The position numbers were made by a program, and so were the translations under genes. The notes beneath the pieces were generated by a model. It saw only the letters and a list, made by a program, of their open reading frames with translations, was not told the DNA's origin and did not search any database. Shown here piece by piece: positions 20,781-23,803 of a stretch of 23,803 bases of DNA; the first letter of the stretch is position 1, and each line of letters starts with the position of its first letter. Origin of the DNA: CAYRVX01 sp964642165 (GTDB lineage: Bacteria > Planctomycetota > Phycisphaerae > SM23-33). The stretch spans positions 1 through 23,803 of the forward strand of contig CAZXOC010000087.1 in NCBI GenBank assembly GCA_964642165.1, read 5' to 3'.

Positions 20781-23700
20781 CTACGTCAGCGGCAACGGCT
20801 GGGTGCCCGCGGGGCCCGGCCACGCTAGACCCGGTCGCCAGTACCACCCGTCCCTCGTCCGCGTATCGTAGTGCTTCACCGACTTGATCTGCCAGGCGTT
20901 TGCCTCGCCCAGGATGTGCAACTGCGACGGGCTCGTCTGGCTCTCGTTCCTCAGTGTCACGCTGCCCATGCTGGCAGCCCAGAACTCGCTGCCGATCCCA
21001 AGGTCGCCGAGGGGCGGATCGGTCCTGCTGACCTTCCAGCCTTTGACCGTCACCGCCCGGATCTGCCCGGCTTGGTCGAAGACCTTCGTGTCCAGGTCCA
21101 CCCCGGCGAAGAACCGCCCGTGGTCCGCTCCGCCGAGCGTCAGGCCGAGCATGTCGCCGCTGGTGAGGACGTCTGTACCGAGGACCCAGCGCCCGACGGT
21201 CAGCTTGCCCATGTCGCCGTCGATCGCCCAGCTTCCGCTGGTCAGGTCGGCCGCGATCCGGGCGCTGCCCAGCGCCGAGCCCTTCGTGACGTTCTCGCCG
21301 CGGACGGACAGGTCGGCGCCGAACGTGCCTTCGACGGCCGCGATCCCCTTCTTCGCGTTGGCCTTGAGGCCGGTGATGTTGATCGCCTTGATGGTATTGG
21401 CGTCCAGCGTGCCGGAGCCCCAGCGTTGGGCCTTCACCGTGCCGAGCGCGTCGCTGACCGAGACGTTGGCGCTGTCGATGTCGCCGGCCGTCAGGGACTT
21501 CAGCCCACCCTTCAGGTTGGCCTGCCAGCCGTCGACGGTACCCTTGACGGTGACCTTGCCGGCGCTGTTGGCGACGTCCCATACCGCGTCGCCGACGCCG
21601 CCGGCGATGGTCGCGCTGCCCAGCGAGTTGCCCTTCTTGTCCGCGCCGTCGAGGTCCAGGTCGGCCTGGAAGTCGCCGGCCAGGGCGGCGATGCCCTTCT
21701 TGGCATTGGCCTTCCGGCCCTTCATGGTGAGCTTGCCGAGCCAGGCGGCGCCCAGTTCGTCCTGCGTGCCGTCCGTGTCCAGCCACTGGAGGGCCGTCAC
21801 GGAGGCGATGCCACCGCCCGCCTCGACCTGCCAGTCAGCGGCGAGGCCGGCATTGATCGCACCGGCGTCCCCGGCGAGGGTCCACGACGCGTCGCTTACC
21901 GTGCCGGCGACCTTCGCGCTGCCGAGCGACTTGCCCTTCGCATCGGCGCCGCCGAGGGTGAGGTCGGCCTGGAAGTCACCCGCGCTGCCCGCGATGCCCT
22001 TCTTGGCATTGGCCTTGGCGCCCTTGACGGTGAGCTTGCCGAGCCACGGGGTGGTGATCTGGTCGGATGTGGCATCGGTATCGAGCCATTCGGTGACGGT
22101 GAGCGCCTTGATCGGCGTGTCGGAATCGAGGGCAAGGTCCTGGACCTGGTCGAAGACAAGGCAGATGGGCTTGTCGTCGACGCTTCCGCCGATGGCGATG
22201 GTGTGGGCGTCGGCGACGTCGCCGAGCTGCGCCTTCCCGAGCCAGCCGTCGACCGTCAGGTCGCCGAGGAGATCGGTCGTCTTCGCGGAGATCTGCTTGA
22301 GGGAACCGTGGACAGTGATGTCCTCGACCGATGTCTCGCCCTTGGAGCTGATCTTCAGGCTGCTCTTGGCGTCCGTGCCGTCAACGACGATATGGAGGAT
22401 ATCGCCCTGCTCGTCGTCTCCAACGCCCCGCACGATCTGGGCCGTGCCGGCTTTACCGCCGAGAACGAGGCTGACGGGATCGCCATCGGCGTCGGTGAAC
22501 GTCCACTTCTTGGCCTTCCCACCTGCGATGAGCAGGTGGGTGTAGCGGACGGTGCCACTGGCTTGCGCCGGGTCGCTCCAGTCGCCGTCGTTGTCCTGGG
22601 CATGGGCGAAGTAGGTGTGGGTGCCCCCGGCCCAGGTGGCGGCGCCGGTCCATGCCCAGCCATCGCCGCCGTCGTTGTCCGTGCCCAGCACCGCGTCCGT
22701 GCCCACTTCGAGGGTGTGGTTCCCGTTCGCATCGCGGTAGAACGTGACGGCGGCCAGTGTGCCGTCGGGGTCGGCGACGCCGCTGGCGGCGAGGGTGAGC
22801 GCCTCGTTGTGGTTCACGGGGTCTGGCGTATCGTCGAGGGAGGCGATGGTGGGAGCCTGGTTGCCCAGGATCTCGATGGCGGCATCGGGGTCGGCCGGCG
22901 CGGGCTCCTGGTGCCCCACGTTGTCGGTGGCCACGCTGTAGAAGGCGTAGGTGTGCTGGCGCTGGCCGGTGAAGGTGTCCGAGGTGGCCGCCGTGCCGTC
23001 GAGCCAGAGGGTGTAGTCGCCGCCATCGGTGGCGACGTAGATGTCGTAGCTACTGATACCTGAGCCGCCGGGGTCGTCCTGGCCGGCCCACTCGACGAGG
23101 AACGCGGTGTCGGGCGCCTGGGGGGGAAGTGGGGCGACGCTGCTTGTGGGCGCGGCGGCATCAATGGTGACCAGCGCCTCCTTGGCTGGGTCGGTGCCCT
23201 GGGCGGGGTCGTGGGGGTCGACCTGGTTGGTGGCGATGATCTCGCCAAAGTCGAACTGGATGACGGCGACGTTGCGGATCTCGGCGCCCGTGGGCAGGCC
23301 GGGGCGGTGGTCGATGGCGTAGCTGACGTGGCCCATGCCGCGGCCGGTGCCGTCCTCGGGCGGTAGGAATCCCGTCATCACGTCGGGCGGCCACCCGGTC
23401 TCGGGATCGAGGGACATGAAGCGGGCCTCGAGCCGCCCCGTCTCGGCGTCGAAGTCGATCTCGATGTGGACCTCGAAGTCGGTGTCGTTGTAGGTCATCG
23501 CCTCGACGGTCTGGTAGAACTGCGCGCCGGGCGGGATGGCGAGGAAGTGGTCGCCGAAGCCGACCTCGGTGAGCTCGAGGGTCGTCCAGTCGAGGTCGCT
23601 GTCCAGTTGGTCTGAGACGGTCACATACTGGGCGGGCGCGCCCGCGGCGGGGTCGTTCTCGAAGTCGATGCGGTAGCCCAGGAGGCGGCCGGGCTGGATG

Positions 23701-23803
23701 AAGTGCTCATCGCCGAATCCGGCCGGGCCGAGCTTCTGGTTGGGGTCCATGGAGCCGGAGGTGCCGCTCGAGCCGCCGGAGCCACCTCCTCCACCACCAG
23801 GTC
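20781..23803 (-). CDS. Giant exported multidomain surface protein with internal ~100-residue repeats (5' end beyond window)
   Basis: The frame is open to the right edge, so the N-terminus is missing; the codons before the Met at 23750 encode a Gly/Ser linker (GGGGSGGSSGTSGS). DPNQKLGPAGFGDEHFIQPG starts a conserved extracellular domain seen in planctomycete surface proteins, continuing with YRIDFEN, APAQYVTVSDQLD, LPPEDGTGRG and an FDFGEIIATN segment. Then follow an FN3-like domain (DDPGGSGISSYDIYV, YAFYSVATDNVGH) and a PKD/Ig-like domain (NQAPTIASLDDTPDPV, WAGGTHTYFAHAQDNDGDWS). The C-terminal half is Gly/Asp-rich beta structure with three repeats, each containing KANAKKGIA and LGSA, starting near 22046, 21743 and 21395. 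The tail is RDGWYWRPGLAWPGPAG with a TAG stop. It is probably cell-surface or secreted with an adhesive or structural role; no catalytic motif is visible. Confidence 0.85.
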   Translation of the reverse strand, partial: PGGGGGGSGGSSGTSGSMDPNQKLGPAGFGDEHFIQPGRLLGYRIDFENDPAAGAPAQYVTVSDQLDSDLDWTTLELTEVGFGDHFLAIPPGAQFYQTVEAMTYNDTDFEVHIEIDFDAETGRLEARFMSLDPETGWPPDVMTGFLPPEDGTGRGMGHVSYAIDHRPGLPTGAEIRNVAVIQFDFGEIIATNQVDPHDPAQGTDPAKEALVTIDAAAPTSSVAPLPPQAPDTAFLVEWAGQDDPGGSGISSYDIYVATDGGDYTLWLDGTAATSDTFTGQRQHTYAFYSVATDNVGHQEPAPADPDAAIEILGNQAPTIASLDDTPDPVNHNEALTLAASGVADPDGTLAAVTFYRDANGNHTLEVGTDAVLGTDNDGGDGWAWTGAATWAGGTHTYFAHAQDNDGDWSDPAQASGTVRYTHLLIAGGKAKKWTFTDADGDPVSLVLGGKAGTAQIVRGVGDDEQGDILHIVVDGTDAKSSLKISSKGETSVEDITVHGSLKQISAKTTDLLGDLTVDGWLGKAQLGDVADAHTIAIGGSVDDKPICLVFDQVQDLALDSDTPIKALTVTEWLDTDATSDQITTPWLGKLTVKGAKANAKKGIAGSAGDFQADLTLGGADAKGKSLGSAKVAGTVSDASWTLAGDAGAINAGLAADWQVEAGGGIASVTALQWLDTDGTQDELGAAWLGKLTMKGRKANAKKGIAALAGDFQADLDLDGADKKGNSLGSATIAGGVGDAVWDVANSAGKVTVKGTVDGWQANLKGGLKSLTAGDIDSANVSVSDALGTVKAQRWGSGTLDANTIKAINITGLKANAKKGIAAVEGTFGADLSVRGENVTKGSALGSARIAADLTSGSWAIDGDMGKLTVGRWVLGTDVLTSGDMLGLTLGGADHGRFFAGVDLDTKVFDQAGQIRAVTVKGWKVSRTDPPLGDLGIGSEFWAASMGSVTLRNESQTSPSQLHILGEANAWQIKSVKHYDTRTRDGWYWRPGLAWPGPAGTQPLPLT
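21100..22046 (-). repeat. Three coding repeats of about 100-116 residues in the right-hand surface protein
   Basis: Repeat 1 (22046-21744) and repeat 2 (21743-21396) begin WLGKLT.KG.KANAKKGIA and continue GDFQADL, GAD.KG.SLGSA and a V.DA.W segment. Repeat 3 (from 21395) begins IKAINITGLKANAKKGIA with GTFGADL and GSALGSA. Starts are 101 and 116 codons apart. The alternation of short hydrophobic strands with Gly/Asp turns suggests a beta-helix or beta-solenoid. Confidence 0.75.

Noticed and set aside
20871..23063. Plus-strand open frames opposite the right surface protein
   Set aside because: These are antisense shadows of a protein with recognisable FN3/PKD-like domains and internal repeats.
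1..23803. Genome-wide reassignment of TGA to an amino acid
   Set aside because: Several well-supported genes (sulfatase, sigma factor, recombinase, both ASST fusions) end in TGA at sensible places, so TGA is a normal stop here.

Overview
The window is GC-rich and comes from a bacterial scaffold with three 100-base N gaps. It most likely belongs to a member of the Planctomycetota. The evidence is a giant secreted protein opening with the planctomycete-type LEPRLLLS leader motif, a planctomycete-style ECF sigma factor paired with a one-pass membrane partner, a Tat-exported sulfatase, and multidomain exported proteins with EF-hands, a formylglycine-generating-enzyme (FGE)-like domain and arylsulfotransferase-like propellers.

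Left block (1-8041). A giant YD/RHS-repeat surface protein runs off the left edge on the minus strand. It carries an in-frame TGA at codon 82. Upstream lie a small GT-A-like protein gene and a serine recombinase gene. All three are preceded by good sigma70-type promoters (TTGACA with a 16-17 base spacer). The recombinase is followed on its upstream side by direct repeats and palindromes resembling a recombination site.

Central block (8042-19244). This block is flanked by a perfect 42-bp direct repeat that is the 3' part of a tRNA-Gly(UCC) gene, so it looks like an integrated island. On the minus strand, four genes and one gene remnant are packed end to end: EF-hand/FGE-like/arylsulfotransferase-like fusion, arylsulfotransferase-like/SMP-30/EF-hand fusion, a frameshifted DUF1566 remnant, a Tat-exported metallophosphoesterase and a Tat-exported sulfatase. 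Divergently transcribed are an ECF sigma factor and a membrane-anchored probable anti-sigma factor, overlapping by ATGA. The shared intergenic region holds repeated TTGTCCCC/GGGGACAA octamers. The simplest reading is an envelope-located set of sulfate-ester, phosphate-ester and lactone chemistry under ECF control. The substrate is not visible. A stray SMP-30 fragment in opposite orientation lies at the sulfatase 3' end.

Right block (19245-23803). A run of small plus-strand ORFs of unknown function, linked by GTGA/ATGA overlaps, starts next to the right tRNA fragment. It is followed by a short degenerate GC-rich repeat and then a second giant surface protein on the minus strand, which runs off the right edge. 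That protein has a Gly/Ser linker, a conserved extracellular domain, Ig/PKD-like domains and three ~100-116-residue repeats.

Functional calls rest on motif recognition from the translated sequence. No database search was possible.
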